NCBI GenBank assembly: GCA_030141605.1 | Contig: JAQGDQ010000002.1 | Coordinates: 2,028,501 to 2,092,500 of the forward strand | Reading direction: 5' to 3' | From: Tubiluchus corallicola | Taxonomy: Eukaryota; Priapulida; Priapulimorpha; Priapulimorphida; Tubiluchidae | DNA length: 64,000 nucleotides | Shown: in pieces, positions 52,101-63,883 of the stretch | Layout of the letters: every line of letters begins with the position of its first letter | How positions within the stretch are numbered: position 1 is the stretch's first letter | Position numbers and translations under genes: made by a program | The notes under the pieces: generated by a model | What the model saw: only the letters and a program-made list of their open reading frames with translations | Databases searched by the model: none | Told to the model about the DNA's origin: nothing

Positions 52101-54092
52101 AATTGATTATCGAAAGGGTTTCGCATCTGATTAATGGATTACAAACACGACCGAAGTCCAACCACCACTCATTACTAACATACCTTGTGACAAAGTGGCA
52201 AAATCCAAGAACTGTCCTATCTGATAGATCTCCATGGCTTCTTCAATATTCCACAGATGTGCTTTTGATTTCACCTCACTTTCAGCCTGACTGCTACGAA
52301 TAACGTAGTTCAAGTCTACAACATCCGTATACAAAGCATGAAGAAGAACATGAGCATAACGCTTGGGTATCACTTTTTCGTCAAGAAATATACGCGAGTC
52401 CGACGGAGAAACCACTGCAAAATGCGACCACCGTGCCAGAACGTTCTGGAAAAACACTGATCGCGCAGCAAGAATGGCTTTGTGGCATCGAATCTCACAG
52501 TGAGACGAGTCTTTGCTCAGTGATGTTGATGTTGAAAAATTACTATTATTGTTTACACCGTCATTTGGTAAAAAGACCAGAATAGTATCACTGTTCGACG
52601 CACAGTCCATCAGGCGCTTAAAGTCCTGTTCTAGAGGATTAGGAACACCAAATTCATATCCCAATTGTACCAAAACATCCATGTTTATTTCGCCACCAGT
52701 GGAAATTAAATTACCCGTGTATAAATAGTGTAACAGTGCAGAAAAAGTAGGAACATCCACACCATGGACTCTGTCTAAAACCACTGGCACTGTTGCTCCC
52801 AGACAGGAATGTTTCGCTAAAAGTTCACGAAAATAACCACATCGGGCTGATAAAATAGCTCTATGAGCTGGAAATATCGTGCCTTGGAATGTTAAGTCCA
52901 CATCTGCACAGCATTTGTTGCTGCATAACTCACTCAGATCTTGTCTCAGAGACGGTGCCATTGGCCTTGCCAGATCTGCTTGAACAGCAAGCTCTTTCAA
53001 AGCGGACAGTTTCTCATATTCTTCTAGCAGCATATTCATCTCTTGATAACTCCAGCTTACAGTGAGTTCACGAATTGCTCGAGCATGATCAAGAGACTTA
53101 CTCAAACGTTTATAATGGCGAACAATTTTTCTTCGCAAAGTGGCAAAACCAGAATGATGTTTGCGCTTTCGTGATTTACTCGACTCTGATGACGATGTGG
53201 CTCCACTGGAATTTTCTCTTGAAACCTTTTAAAGAAAAAAACTAAATTAATTTTCTTAAGATGTACGACCAATATTTTGGGTCAAGTTTATATAACTCCT
53301 TATCATACTTGTCACACCATGCTTGTACTAAAAAGTTTTCTGTATTTACTGTGGCTGAAAAGTTCAGTATACTGCATTGAGTTTTATCAGATAAGCTGGA
53401 CAAGTGGCCAAGCACAGGTTTCATGTGATACTCGAAAAGCATCCTTATTATAGTAGCAGACTTCATTGCCATTTACGCTACAAAAGTTAGTAATTCAGAT
53501 GAGCACTCCTTGATAGTTCCGTCTTCATTTTATGCTTCTGAATTAGCCATTAGTTCTAAGAAAAGGAGGTGACAACTTTAAACTAATGCAAAATGTGCAG
53601 CAGTGACGAAAAAGACCATATGAAAGAACCAGACACATAACTACTGTCCAATAAAAATGTAATGTCGATGTTATTCAAAATATTTAACACAAATAATTCC
53701 TGCCATAATGCCCAACACAAAAAAAGGAAAACATACTGTTTTAGAAACAGGAATGCGTTTATAAGATGGTCAGTAATAAATGCAAGATTAAAAAAAGAAC
53801 AGTCGTCATACTTCATAACCTGTTCGTGTTTCATAACCTTTGCCTTACACATAGTTATTAGTATTACAGGAAGCCTCATCCATTAGTATAAGGAAACAAA
53901 ACACTATTTCTGACTTTTTCACCTCACTTCATCAATGCATTTTAAATGGCCTAGGCTGAAAACAAAAATGCTACTAATTCTTTTTCAATGCTACATAGGT
54001 ATATTTCCCACCTGATGAGTTAAATGTTTGGATGTCCCAGATGTAGACATTCCACACACTTTCTCGTCAAGTCCCGAAGCATTTGCTCCCAT
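43192..54092 (-). CDS. BTBD7: BTB/POZ domain-containing protein 7
   Basis: Nine coding exons: 54092-54012, 53225-52184, 51331-51123, 50014-49939, 48958-48747, 48218-48123, 46687-46483, 44060-43702, 43350-43192, giving 812 residues. It begins MGANAS, matching human BTBD7 and fitting N-myristoylation. Residues about 44-51 are a basic cluster (KSRKRKHH). A first BTB domain lies at about 130-230 (CADVDLTFQGTIFPAHRAIL), a second at about 243-340 (IRCHKAILAARSVFFQNVL), then BACK from about 375 (QGCEDIIIENL, WASEPYGSNWVYRQAMHFL). Conserved blocks follow: TAHSVSKKGVKRRDL, YVYARPRLFTPYVDE, NIPDTLYML, RLVREFGLPDLMADVLQ. The vertebrate gene is linked to epithelial branching through SNAI2 and E-cadherin control. 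This protein is shorter than the human one (about 1130), lacking the Pro-rich tail. A GTCAGT donor inside the last exon (SLSQ|VS) could give another C-terminus. Confidence 0.95.
43733..43786 (-). repeat. BTBD7: Three 18-bp tandem units inside BTBD7 coding exon
   Basis: Three in-frame units of 18 bp (plus-strand core AAATCACTAGATGA) encode SSSDLV-SSSDLV-SSSDF at about residues 734-751. A Ser/Asp-rich patch of this kind is a possible phosphorylation site and a likely length polymorphism, because the unit is a multiple of three. Confidence 0.85.
44613..45347. mobile_element. Fold-back (long inverted repeat) element in BTBD7 intron 7
   Basis: Two arms of about 220-270 bp in inverted orientation, 44613 to about 44880 and about 45050-45347, separated by a short loop. 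Outer ends GGTGGGAGCAAAAAAGCAAGCCC and the inverse GTGGCGAACACAAAAAAGTAAGCCC align, and inner blocks such as GATTGTATTGTCTTTATGT pair with GATTGTATTGCCTTTATGT. Arms are roughly 75-80% alike by eye. No transposase frame. It lies between BTBD7 exons 7 and 8 and could form a long hairpin in pre-mRNA. Confidence 0.75.
46146..46194. repeat. GA-rich simple repeat (GGGAGA)n
   Basis: Imperfect purine tract of GAGAGAAAGGGAGAGGGAGAGG type in a BTBD7 intron. Confidence 0.85.
47340..48010. repeat. Degraded GAATCGAATTTGAA-type repeat in BTBD7 intron 6
   Basis: Starts with CGAATCCGAATTTCAG and ends with GATCGAATCAAATCGAAGC then TTTGGATTCGGTTTC, an inverted arrangement similar in style to the hAT-like copies at 8551 and 32723. 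No clear duplication of target sites. The 63-codon frame inside looks like chance. Confidence 0.4.
50428..50560 (+). repeat. LINE-type 3' tail with stem-loop
   Basis: A hairpin-like GGTGACTGCTAGGTGACC...GGTCTTTCGCCACC is followed by about 90 bases and a tail AATAAATTGAATTGAATTGA. Same layout as 58480-58622 and 62136-62260. It lies in BTBD7 intron 3. Confidence 0.55.
51046..51083. repeat. AT/GT microsatellite
   Basis: (AT)n with interspersed GTAT followed by (GT)n, about 40 bp, 40 bases below the BTBD7 exon 3 donor. Confidence 0.9.
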
Positions 54093-54116
54093 TCTGGATC
54101 AGTTGCACACAAATAC
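54093..54116 (-). other. BTBD7: BTBD7 5' UTR part of first coding exon
   Basis: The 24 bases upstream of the BTBD7 ATG follow a good acceptor (AATGTTTAG at 54117-54125), so the first coding exon appears to start with a short 5' UTR at 54116. This implies at least one more upstream non-coding exon; the best candidate is at 58097-58300. Confidence 0.6.
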
Positions 54117-54125
54117 CTAAACATT

Positions 54126-56879
54126 GAAAAATTGGTAAATGACTATATAAACTAAATCAAACAATAATCAAGAAATACTATGCCTTATCTGACCAACATA
54201 AATAACATACTTATCTGAGCAAAAATAAAATTACCAGCGTTTATTATAGATTAAACCAAATCAATAAAAAAGTAACAAAATTTAATGCACAATGTAAAAT
54301 TTGTCTAAACATATTTCATTTTACAACTTTGGACTGATGCAAAAAGTCCATGATTATTGATTACAAAGATTATTGATACAAATACAATAAATGAAAGACA
54401 AACTGCACAAGTAGTATTTATGCAACAATTGGACAAGCAGATTAAATAATAAGAAAACACAATGTAAAATTAGGGCCATGGTTACAGAACTAGGACTCTT
54501 AAATTATGATTGCAATAAATTAATGTTGTAACCATTTGTAACCTTTACAATAAGCAATAGCAATATTGAATATTATGAGACCACAGGTAACATAGCAAGT
54601 TCTGATGAATAACAATATAATTTAAATTACTGCATGAATGCTTTATTGTACAATTCTAATTGCGTGCTACCTCTTTAATACAGGACCTTGTTGTAAACGA
54701 GCACTGTGCTTAATTACATTTATCTCCTGTCTAAAGATTTTGCAAACGTAAAATATTTAATTGTTACAAAGCTTACAATGCTCTATTTTGCAGCAGAGCA
54801 GACGACAAATCTTAACTTTAACAAAAATCTTGCACTTTTGGAATCATTTGTTTAATACGTTCACTTGTTTGTGATAGGCAGCTACAAATAAAAATACTGG
54901 TCCTGACATAGTCAGAAAAAACATGAAAACCAGAATTTTGGGACAAAAAATATATTTCCCAACAATTCCTTTTACATAAAAATAAAATGAAAGGGAAACA
55001 TCATTTAGCACAATAAAAAAGGCAAGCATTCTTTCAGCACGTATCTAGTATTTTACAAAAACACAGTGCATTAACTACTAGCCTAGATAAGCTACACAAA
55101 ACTATTTGAAAATAGTCATTAAGTCAAACTGTTGAACGACTCATGCATTTATAGGTCAGGGACTAAGCCTCATAAATCTCATTAGAAAATGGTCGAAAGT
55201 GTACAGCTATCAATCAAAATCAAACTATACCCTTTCATACTCGACAAATTTACACGTGACTGGTCATTAATCAGTAACTATGTTTTACACACTGTTGTGT
55301 AATCTGGGTGACAAACTAAACAGTCAAGAGTAACTAAAATTGATGTAAATCTGACAGAAATTTATTGCTAAAACTGGAGACGAAACCCAGATAGGGAACA
55401 GAAGCAAACTAATAGCACAGGGACACAGGAATCAAGATAAAGGAAAACAGAAACAGCAAGAAGCAAAAAGCAAATCAGACCTTATGAAGTGCTACTTCAA
55501 CCATGATACGCATGAGTGACATGTCAATTGCTCCTTAAATACAGCCCATGCCTATTTAAGAATTTACAAACCAGATGGGTCTAAAAAGAATTTGCCAGAA
55601 GGAAAAAATCAATAAAGGACAGATGTGCCTACAGGAAAACAGAATGAATTAGATTATTATAATTATATTTACTTTTAATACGTATATATATATATTTATA
55701 TGCAAGGATTAATTGTATATTATATAAATATATATATAATATACTTATCATTTTGCATAGCACAAGTCTTCAGACAGGTACTTGTATAATGGATACAGTT
55801 AATGGAGATCACAAATTACAAGTGCTGAGTAGAACTTAAAACTCTGGTTATTTGCCTTAACAGTTTGTCTGTTAATTACAATGAATCCCATTAAGACAAT
55901 CGAACTTTGCGACAAGTAGTGCTCTATTACCAAGAATAAAAAATTTAATTTCATAAAAAACTTAATAATAATTGTTACTCTGTGTTGCTCATTCATTCAT
56001 TGCTGGTCGCGAAATACTAAAATTTATGCACGGTGGCTTCTTGCCCAAGTACTGGCACAAACTCATTAAATTACTAGGATCTTATTCTTCTCACCCTAAG
56101 ACTAAGACTAAGAGTGCCATCAGTTCAGTTAATTTTAGAAAACCCAAAAAGTGACAGAATAGTATACTATAGTAATTATTGACTCCAATATAATAAATGT
56201 GATTTTTCAGTAGCTAAAAATCTTTTTTTTTTACTATTTCTATTACAAATTTCGGTTGTCAAGTGCAACTTTATCATCATTTACTTTTTAACATTGTAAA
56301 AGTGATTTGTTCAACATTTGCTGGAATATTACTGCACCCGTTTGGAATTCATGTACGCGAATTCATGATAAGATCAATCGCGTATGATGATATTTCACAA
56401 GGCAGTTAACCGCGAAATGTTTGTTACCTTATGTAATTATACTAGAAAGTTTGGTTACTTGAAGTTTTAGCTGCTTGCAACAAGATGGTTCATTTTTAAT
56501 ATGAAAATGTTTTTCAAAATTTGTCATAGGCTTATTGATTTAAGCTTTAATGACTTTTTCACATATGCTGCTTGTCTCGGTTTAAGAGGCCATTGTTACA
56601 AACTGTGTATAAACTATTTTCGTATTGATGTTTTTAAATGCTCATTCGCAAACGGTTAATAAAATTGTCGAATAGTTTGCCGTCTGATATTCTCAATGTT
56701 AACAACTTAGACTCTTTCTCTTTAACTACTCAAATTTGTTTTTCATGCATTTGTAAATTTAACAGAAGTGATTGATTAACATAGGCGTCGTACATGCACT
56801 CATGCCTAGTGGCTTTCTCCCTTTCTCAAACTTTAGCGGATTACCTTTAATTGTTTAATAATATCACTTGTGTAAATGT
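54126..56879. other. BTBD7 first intron / upstream region
   Basis: AT-rich, with an (AT)-rich tract at 55680-55745. No coding exon supported. If the 58.1-kb exon belongs to BTBD7, this is intron 1. Confidence 0.4.
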
Positions 56880-57061
56880 ACAATTGCATTTTTGGTTTGA
56901 ATAAATAATCTAATCGAACTAAAACATTCATTCATCACCATAACATCATTGTTGACATCAGAAAACCATTACAATTGCATTTTTGGTTTAAATAAATAAT
57001 CTAATCGAACTAAAATATTCATTTATCACCATGACATCATTGTTGACATCAGAAAACCATT
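56880..57061. repeat. Two tandem 91-bp units
   Basis: Units 56880-56970 and 56971-57061 begin ACAATTGCATTTTTGGTTT and end GACATCAGAAAACCATT, differing at about four positions. This is a recent tandem duplication. Confidence 0.95.
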
Positions 57062-57349
57062 ATTTAAGATATAATTACCAAATTAAAGTACCTGGACAAA
57101 TAATTAAAACTGCTACACCAAAGAAAGCAAAAAACTTTAAAAGCAATAGTAATAATAGTAAATTAAAAACATATACTTTGTTAATACAATTAAATTATTT
57201 AATTAGACATGTAATGAACTTTTCATAAATCAGTGACCATGCAACACCTGGCTATGAGAATTTACATATCCTAAAATTTCATGGTATATGAAGCTTTGTA
57301 CTTGCCAAATATGTATTTTTGAATTTTTGGGTAACGAGGTTAACTGCAG

Positions 57350-57673
57350 TGGACAGGTAGGTCAAAGCAAACCATTGGGCTACCATAATTAGCGTATGAT
57401 AAACGTTCCTGCTGACAAACAAAACGGTACTTAGCATGATTGTTTCTATGTATATTATAGTACAAAAGCGAACTAAGATGATATAAAAGTCATAAAAGCT
57501 TATTATTCACACGAAAGTGTCTTATTGAAGCACGTGAAGCAAAAATATTGAGTCAATTATGCAGAGTTATCTGAGGCAGTTACCGACAGTTTTCATGTAC
57601 ATTTGAAAAGATGTGGCCCATACCAGGCGTTTGTGAGTCAATTAACCATGAGTCTATTAAGCGGCGCCTACTG
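57350..57673. mobile_element. pogo/Tigger-like short element, copy C (partial)
   Basis: The right end TTAAGCGGCGCCTACTG is followed by TA (57674-57675). Read on the minus strand it matches copy B (37716 to about 38075) over some 320 bp, including GAAACAATCATG and AGGAACGTTTATCA. Similarity fades below 57350 and no left end was found. Confidence 0.65.
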
Positions 57674-57675
57674 TA

Positions 57676-57775
57676 CAACAAAACATCAAAAATTGTAAAA
57701 ATATCGTTATCATATTTGGCATATTCAATTAGCAGCACACCTATAAATTTTAGCAAAAGTAACATCATGGCCTAT
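57676..57775. repeat. Dispersed repeat, copy 1
   Basis: Begins CAACAAAACATCAAAAATTG and ends AGTAACATCATGG. It recurs in the same orientation at 58896-58990. The pogo-like copy C ends exactly at its left edge. Confidence 0.7.
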
Positions 57776-58096
57776 ATATGCTTAAAGGCAGACCAGATGA
57801 TTTTTCATATACTACCCCATCTTCAAGTAGGATAACAAGTATACATTTTAACACCAATAATACGCAAAAACGTTTCTCATAATTAAATAATAGAAGAAAA
57901 TCTTAGTTAACGGCGGGTGAGCCCACCTAGTGATGACATTACAAACTAACACAATTTTCAACCTCAATAACATTTTATGAGCATGTTGCAGGAAAAGTGA
58001 AGTACAGTACTACTGTAAGAGATTCAGTTTTTTTGTACTAAAACTCGGCAAGTTTCAAGATAAAAATTAAAATTTCAAATTTAATGTTGTACTCAC

Positions 58097-58300
58097 GCTT
58101 GAGCTGTCGATTGTGTGCAGTTCATCACAAACTAACACAACGGGACTGAGAGGTACAGCAACACTTTCTGAAATGCAGGCTAGTGCCCACCTAACTAACA
58201 ACTGGCGATATGCACGTAACAGCGAAGAACTAGTGGTGCAAACGCGAAATTGCATCTGTGTGGTAATAATTCTTTTATGTAAAGCATTGTTCAAAAACAT
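58097..58300 (-). other. BTBD7: Candidate 5' non-coding exon of BTBD7
   Basis: This stretch has higher local GC than its surroundings and ends in a consensus donor (AGCTCAAGC|GTGAGTAC, GT at 58096-58095). It is the only strong minus-strand donor I noticed between the BTBD7 start codon and COX8. Its upstream limit is not visible, so the 58300 boundary is approximate. The resulting first intron would be about 4 kb. Inference only. Confidence 0.4.
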
Positions 58301-58479
58301 AGAATGTTTTCCTTTAATATTTTAAGGAACAGGTTGTTTTTACTACAGTTTAATGTTGGGTCCGGTTTTGCTTTAATATTATATTATGTAGGTGAAAACA
58401 CGCACATAATTCAAAATTATTATACTTGATCAGTGATCATCAGCACTGCACGCAAAAAAATATAAATAGAACTGAGTTA

Positions 58480-58622
58480 GGATGGCAGATTCGACAACGA
58501 ATGTTGTTTTTCGCCATCCATTTCCCATCTGATTGGCTATATACATCATACCGTAATAAATTTTAACTAAGGACTAAGCCTAAGGTTATATATTGTGATA
58601 AACAATAAATGATTTGATTTGA
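58480..58622 (+). repeat. LINE-type 3' tail with stem-loop
   Basis: The hairpin GGATGGCAGATTCGACAACG / GTTGTTTTTCGCCATCC (58480-58519) is followed by about 85 bases and the tail AATAAATGATTTGATTTGAC. Same organisation as 62136-62260. Confidence 0.65.
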
Positions 58623-58895
58623 CATAAACATTATAATTTAATCACAGTCAATGGTAAGATGTGGAAGATTGTAGCACACTTAATAACAAATTGAACAATA
58701 GTCAGCTCAGAGGCCTACACAGTACACATCAATCCAATGTTTAATACAATGATATATTTAATTTTACTTAAGTCTCAAAAATCATTTTATTAAGACTATA
58801 AGAGCTTAGTATTTACCATAATATTACTCAAGTTGCGAAACACTGCGTGGAAATTAATAAAGAGCTAAATTTCTATCAGCTTTCAGAATAATAAC

Positions 58896-58990
58896 ACAAC
58901 AAAACATCAAAAATTGTAAAATTATCGTTAACATTTAGCAATTCCATTGGAGGCGCACCTATCGGTAAAAACAAAAGGTAACATCATGAC
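58896..58990. repeat. Dispersed repeat, copy 2
   Basis: Second copy of 57676-57775 (CAACAAAACATCAAAAATTG...GTAACATCATGACC), roughly 75% alike. Confidence 0.7.
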
Positions 58991-58999
58991 CACAATTTT

Positions 59000-60966
59000 T
59001 ACGATGTCATGGTAAATAAAATTGACCTCAAAGTGCTCAATCTCACAGTGCATCACTTCAAAGGACTGTTGTCGCAGTAACTTCAGTCAAAAAATAGCAT
59101 TTTACATAGTTAAATAAATAAACTCTAGAAGGCAACGTTAAAGGTAATTAAATCATATTAGCCAATCGTTATTAGAACTAGTAATTAGCAATGTAAACCT
59201 TACTACTCATATACTTCATTTAATTTAGTTGATCGATTATCAACTGTCACACTTTCCAAATCTCCCAAGTGACTCTATCAAAAAGTATATATAGTTGTTC
59301 ACGAAAATTCAAATAGTTCAGACATTCGAAACAGAGTTCGAATTCGATTCAAATTCAAAAATCACAAATTTGATTCAATTCGATTCGAATTCGCCTTCTG
59401 GTAGAGAATGGTTCGCCCTACTTTAAACCCTGGCTTACTGATTCAATGTATACTGCGTAGCAATATAGGTACTATACATAAGTTCTTGCTTAAAAAATTG
59501 TGTTGTATATTTGATGGATTCTTCGCTGTTAGTTTCAAATGGAGTTATATTGTCAAAAAAGTAGCTGGTTTACTGTACACTGTTGGCTACTCTACTGACC
59601 TCTATTTATAGACATTGTAGTCTTCATTGACTCTGATTGTTTGTAGAACAAGTGGAAATAAATTTGTTGCTGAAATGTGTGCCGTACTAACTTCCATTTG
59701 ACATATTTATGAGATGGGTTTTTTGGTAAAAATCCTACTAGTAAACACATCTTGCTTTAAGTTAATTAATTTCGAATGCAGCTTTTAGCACTGGACTTCT
59801 TAACTAAAGCGTAATCAAATTCCAGTAGCTCATTTATGCTAAATACAGTGCAGAACGTTCAAAATTCATCTATGTCTGTGAACGCTTGATGTTGAGTGAG
59901 TGACACACTATGGATAGCTTTTCGCAAACGTTATAGTATGAGTTGGATATTTCTAGCACAGAGTCGTCATTAAGTGATAATAACCAATTCTATAATACAC
60001 TTACGAATATTTAAATTTACTATTAAATTGCATAGCTAATGTAGAAACCATAGTAAATCATAGATTATAAATTATTCAGCAAATCTAGCCTCGTAAAAAA
60101 GTAGTGACTCCCCTCTCGCAATGCTTTCGGTCTCACATCATGATACTGTATGTGCTTGTAGAAACAATCAGTACAGTAGTCCAGTCATCGTTGAATGGAG
60201 CTAAATGCTATTGAGACACAGATTTAAATATGTGGAGTACTGAGATGAAAAATCATTACTGTGGTGTTCAATCGAGCAGGATAACGGTGCAGGTATAAAA
60301 GTAACATCATAAGGGGAAGGTATATATGAAGTGTGAGTGCAATAGTTTTGCATTTAGGGTATTGTGGTAAGACTTGAGGCAGTTTGAAACTAAACTTGTG
60401 TACAATTTTTGTTACAATAATTATTATCTTTTCGTGTTTTGAATGCTATTTACTATTTTCAGTTTAGATCCGTCATTGACAGAGTTGAGTATAAAAGCAG
60501 TCAGTAATTTCGCTTTGCCAAAGTGTCCATATTTTGAAAGCAAGTATTTTGCGTTAATCGTGATTTTTTTAACCTCTGAAGCTTACTTAATTACATCGTT
60601 CTCGAAAAAGACGCAAAGAATGGCGATCTTCACGGCAATGTATATATTCGAAATTCGTGAGTAAAAGGTAAATGAACTACAAGTTCTTTTTGAATCATAA
60701 TAAATACGACAGGAAACTTGTATGTTGGGGTTATGTAGACCTTTAATTTTAAGACCATGAGCTTTGGCCATAGTTCAATGTGTCATTTATGTGCCCTTTG
60801 AATCAAGTTTGGTAACTTTGATTTTCCGTACCTTGGCAGTCATAACCATATCGCAAGTTGTTAGGCATTCAGTATTTTAAATTTCGTTTGGTACTTATCC
60901 CCAGAATTTGACTGTGATTTTGTCAATTACCTGAGCCCTGCGCTACATATTAAGATCGAAAAAGCC
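59000..60966. other. COX8 upstream intergenic DNA
   Basis: Contains a TTCGAATTCGATTC-rich repeat scrap at 59325-59400. The COX8 promoter should lie close to 60966. The 73-codon frame at 60443-60664 has no recognisable domain. No other gene seen. Confidence 0.4.
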
Positions 60967-63524
60967 ATGTCTGGAATTATTACACGTTGTTTGTTAAGTC
61001 GACAAGGACCACGTCTTGTCCAACTACGGGGTCTGAAGCATGTTATAGGTGCTCCACCTAAGAACAAAGTTTCATATGCCGTAAGTTACTACTGCAAACG
61101 ACATTTTAAATTGTGTTTCGTTTCAGTCACGTGTCTGAAGCAACGAGTTTATTTATTTTATGTTTAGATTTTTGTGAAGTTGCGGTTTAGGTGATTTTTG
61201 GCAACTCGACTGAAATCAGCAAGGGCCTCTTGATGTCTATGAAACTTCATAGCGACCGAGAAATGGTGATTAGCGGCTATGTTTCATCATCTGCCATTCT
61301 GATGGTATACCAAAGCGATAGCAATGTAATCGCGCTTGTTATCTGCATGCAGCTACATTGTTTTTTATCGCACACACGTCCAGGAATTTATAATTTTTTT
61401 GTACATTCCAACTTACCTGATCTTGTGTGACCTGATGTCTCTGCTGCTAGTCTATTTCATTACTGTTTATGTTGACTGCTTTATTGTATCATCTTTGATT
61501 AACTAAGTAACAGTCAACCTAAACCTGTTAGTACTTACCATGTTTTTCTTGTTATAACTAAGTAATGCTCAAGTTCAAACATTGTCACACCAGTATTAAT
61601 TGATCATACCTTTACATAATTTATAAACTTAATGCACCTTAATCATAAATGGCACATCTCTTTAAATTTAAAAAAATATAACCAGGTTTAAAAAATATTA
61701 TGATAGATAAAATGGTTTTCTCTAATATCATTAATATAATTATTATGAAACACACTTTCAGATTTCTTTATCAGTGATACTTACCTTCTTAAATTTATAA
61801 GTCATTTTTGGTCGATAATCATTAATAATGTTACTGTTATTTATTATTCATTTAGTTTAAAACCGGCCTTACAGGTACATGCAACTTCTGCTTCTTTTTA
61901 GTTTCACTATTGCATAACCAGATTAATTTGTTAGCTATTTTGCTTTTAATTAGTTGGTTTTTCCCATAGAATTCTGCTTTACTATTTTATTTTCACTTTG
62001 TTTGCATTAATTTGCATTATTTTATTTTCCATAATTGTTTGCCATCAATTTAATTTAGATTTATTTTCCTTTTCTATTCATTATTTTGCTATAATAATTT
62101 GCTTGCCACGCTGAAATTAGTAGACTCACTATTTAGGGATGGCAAACTAGATGACCATTTGGTCTTTTGCCATCCCATCCTTCTTTAAACTTTGTAACTC
62201 ATTGTTATATACTATTCTGGGAATGTTATTCTGAAGGCAAATAAATTATTATTATTATTATATTTATTGTTGTTATTATTACTATGTATTAAACATTGTA
62301 TAAATTTGTTAACCTTGTTATCTTGTTATACTTACTAGTGCTAGACAAACTTTATCAAAAACCTAGGTTAGTGTCATAAAAGACCTGTAAGTTTTCTTAT
62401 TTACATTGTGGTTGTACGTACAATGAAAACATTCGTGTCTGCTAACTTCTATGTATTGTATATGTGCTACATGTATATATTTTTTATGTACATGTCACAT
62501 TACAGGCATTTGGTTGTTCCTGGGCTGCTACCTAGTGCCTGGGCTAGCACCTCATTATCTAGGATAATTTTTTTTTAAATGAGTACAAAACCAGCAGTGG
62601 TCTCTTCTTTAACCATTTCCTATGTACATTTTCTGTCAAAAACATACAAAATAAAGAAATATTTAATAATAAATAATATTAATGCTACTGCACAAATACG
62701 TTTGTCTACAATAACAGGATGAGGCTGATATGTTATGAAATAGCACTGGTAATAAGAGAAAATGTCAGTGTTAGGGGACCAGTTTGTATCACTGGGGGAC
62801 AAGACCCATGCCTTGACATAAAATCACTATTGGCAAAAATTTTTGTTTAATCTTGGTCTTCGGCCTTATGAAAGCCAAAGGCAGTGAATTTCCAGGTATT
62901 GCCCAGACCTTCCTTGTGCCAGTTTTGGTGATCATAGCTTCATCCATTTTGATTTGTATTGTGAAGCCAGACACACAAACACAATTAAGTGCCTTACTCA
63001 TGCTGATGTGGGTAATAAAGTGTTTTTATGAAATGAGATGAAGGCATTTTGTATGTATACATAGCTAGGATTTGTTTGTTTCATTTGAACTTTTATTATT
63101 AATTTTATTTATAGGAAAAGATGATTCTTGGAAGTCTAATGATGGTAGCGATTTGGGCTTTGCCTACATATATTATGGTTAATATAAAGGTACTTATGCA
63201 TATCTTAACTTATATACGAAATTTAGAAATCTTTATCTAATGCCGAATTTTTATAAATTGTTTGTCAACTGGCAAGAGCATACTGAGTTGTTAAAACAAA
63301 ATAATGTTTAGTTGGTTATATCGTGATGTTCTGTGAACGTGAATATTATACGTTTTCTTGAAATAAATAATTTGATACAACTGCAAATCCTAAGCATGCG
63401 AAACAATGTCCTTATTTCTTTTTATTATTCTGTAAACACAAAGGTTACATTTGAGATCCTACAATTAAATTGAATGAAATGTGTTTTTTATTTTCAGAAC
63501 TACAAAGAAAGACCGGAAGCTTAA
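60967..63524 (+). CDS. COX8: Cytochrome c oxidase subunit 8
   Basis: Three exons: 60967-61080, 63115-63189 and 63498-63524, joined at phase 0, giving 71 residues. Donors are GTAAGT and GTACTT; acceptors are TTATTTATAG and TTATTTTCAG. Residues 1 to about 28 (MSGIITRCLLSRQGPRLVQL then RGLKH) form a basic mitochondrial presequence. One transmembrane helix follows at about 42-60 (MILGSLMMVAIWALPTYIMV), then a short NYKERPEA tail resembling the YRRPE end of vertebrate COX8A. Known role: small nuclear-encoded inner-membrane subunit of complex IV. Length and architecture fit COX8. Because the family is short and diverges fast, another small complex IV subunit is the main alternative. It is the only gene in the window on the plus strand. 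The ATG context (AAAGCCATG) is reasonable. Intron 1 (about 2.0 kb) contains a LINE-type 3' tail. Confidence 0.87.
62136..62260 (+). repeat. LINE-type 3' tail with perfect stem-loop, COX8 intron 1
   Basis: GGGATGGCAA pairs perfectly with TTGCCATCCC (10 bp, 62136-62176), with an inner GACC/GGTC pair. About 70 bases later a tail AATAAATTATTATTATTATT follows. This is typical of a non-LTR retrotransposon or LINE-mobilised SINE 3' end. Confidence 0.65.
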
Positions 63525-63877
63525 TACAACTACCATATATATATAGCCTGTGCAAAGCACAATTTGTATAGTGATTATAGCAACACTGAAATTGTAGAAG
63601 ATGGCGACAGTTCATAACTACATCATCTTGGTTTACATTGTTATGTCCAGCACTTTTAATTCTAACCGTAATTTTATGTTTCAGCTATGTTATAAATTAG
63701 AACTAGCTAGAAAAATGCATGGTATGCGTGAACGATAGCATAATTATAATTATCCAGCAACCAAAAAGCGCAAAGCTATGAATGTGTGGCATTTTGCTAG
63801 GCGAGGCTTAATGAATTGTCGTAATTAATAGTAATGTAAACCGTCTGTTACAATTTCTTTCAATGAAAATGCTTGGC

Positions 63878-63883
63878 AATAAA
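63878..63883 (+). other. COX8: Polyadenylation signal candidate for COX8
   Basis: An AATAAA lies about 355 bases after the COX8 stop codon on the same strand. It is the most likely 3' end of this transcript. The sequence directly after it is G/T-containing, as expected for a downstream element. Confidence 0.5.

Noticed and set aside
60443-60664. 73-residue frame upstream of COX8
   Set aside because: No splice link to COX8 exon 1 and no recognisable domain; treated as chance.
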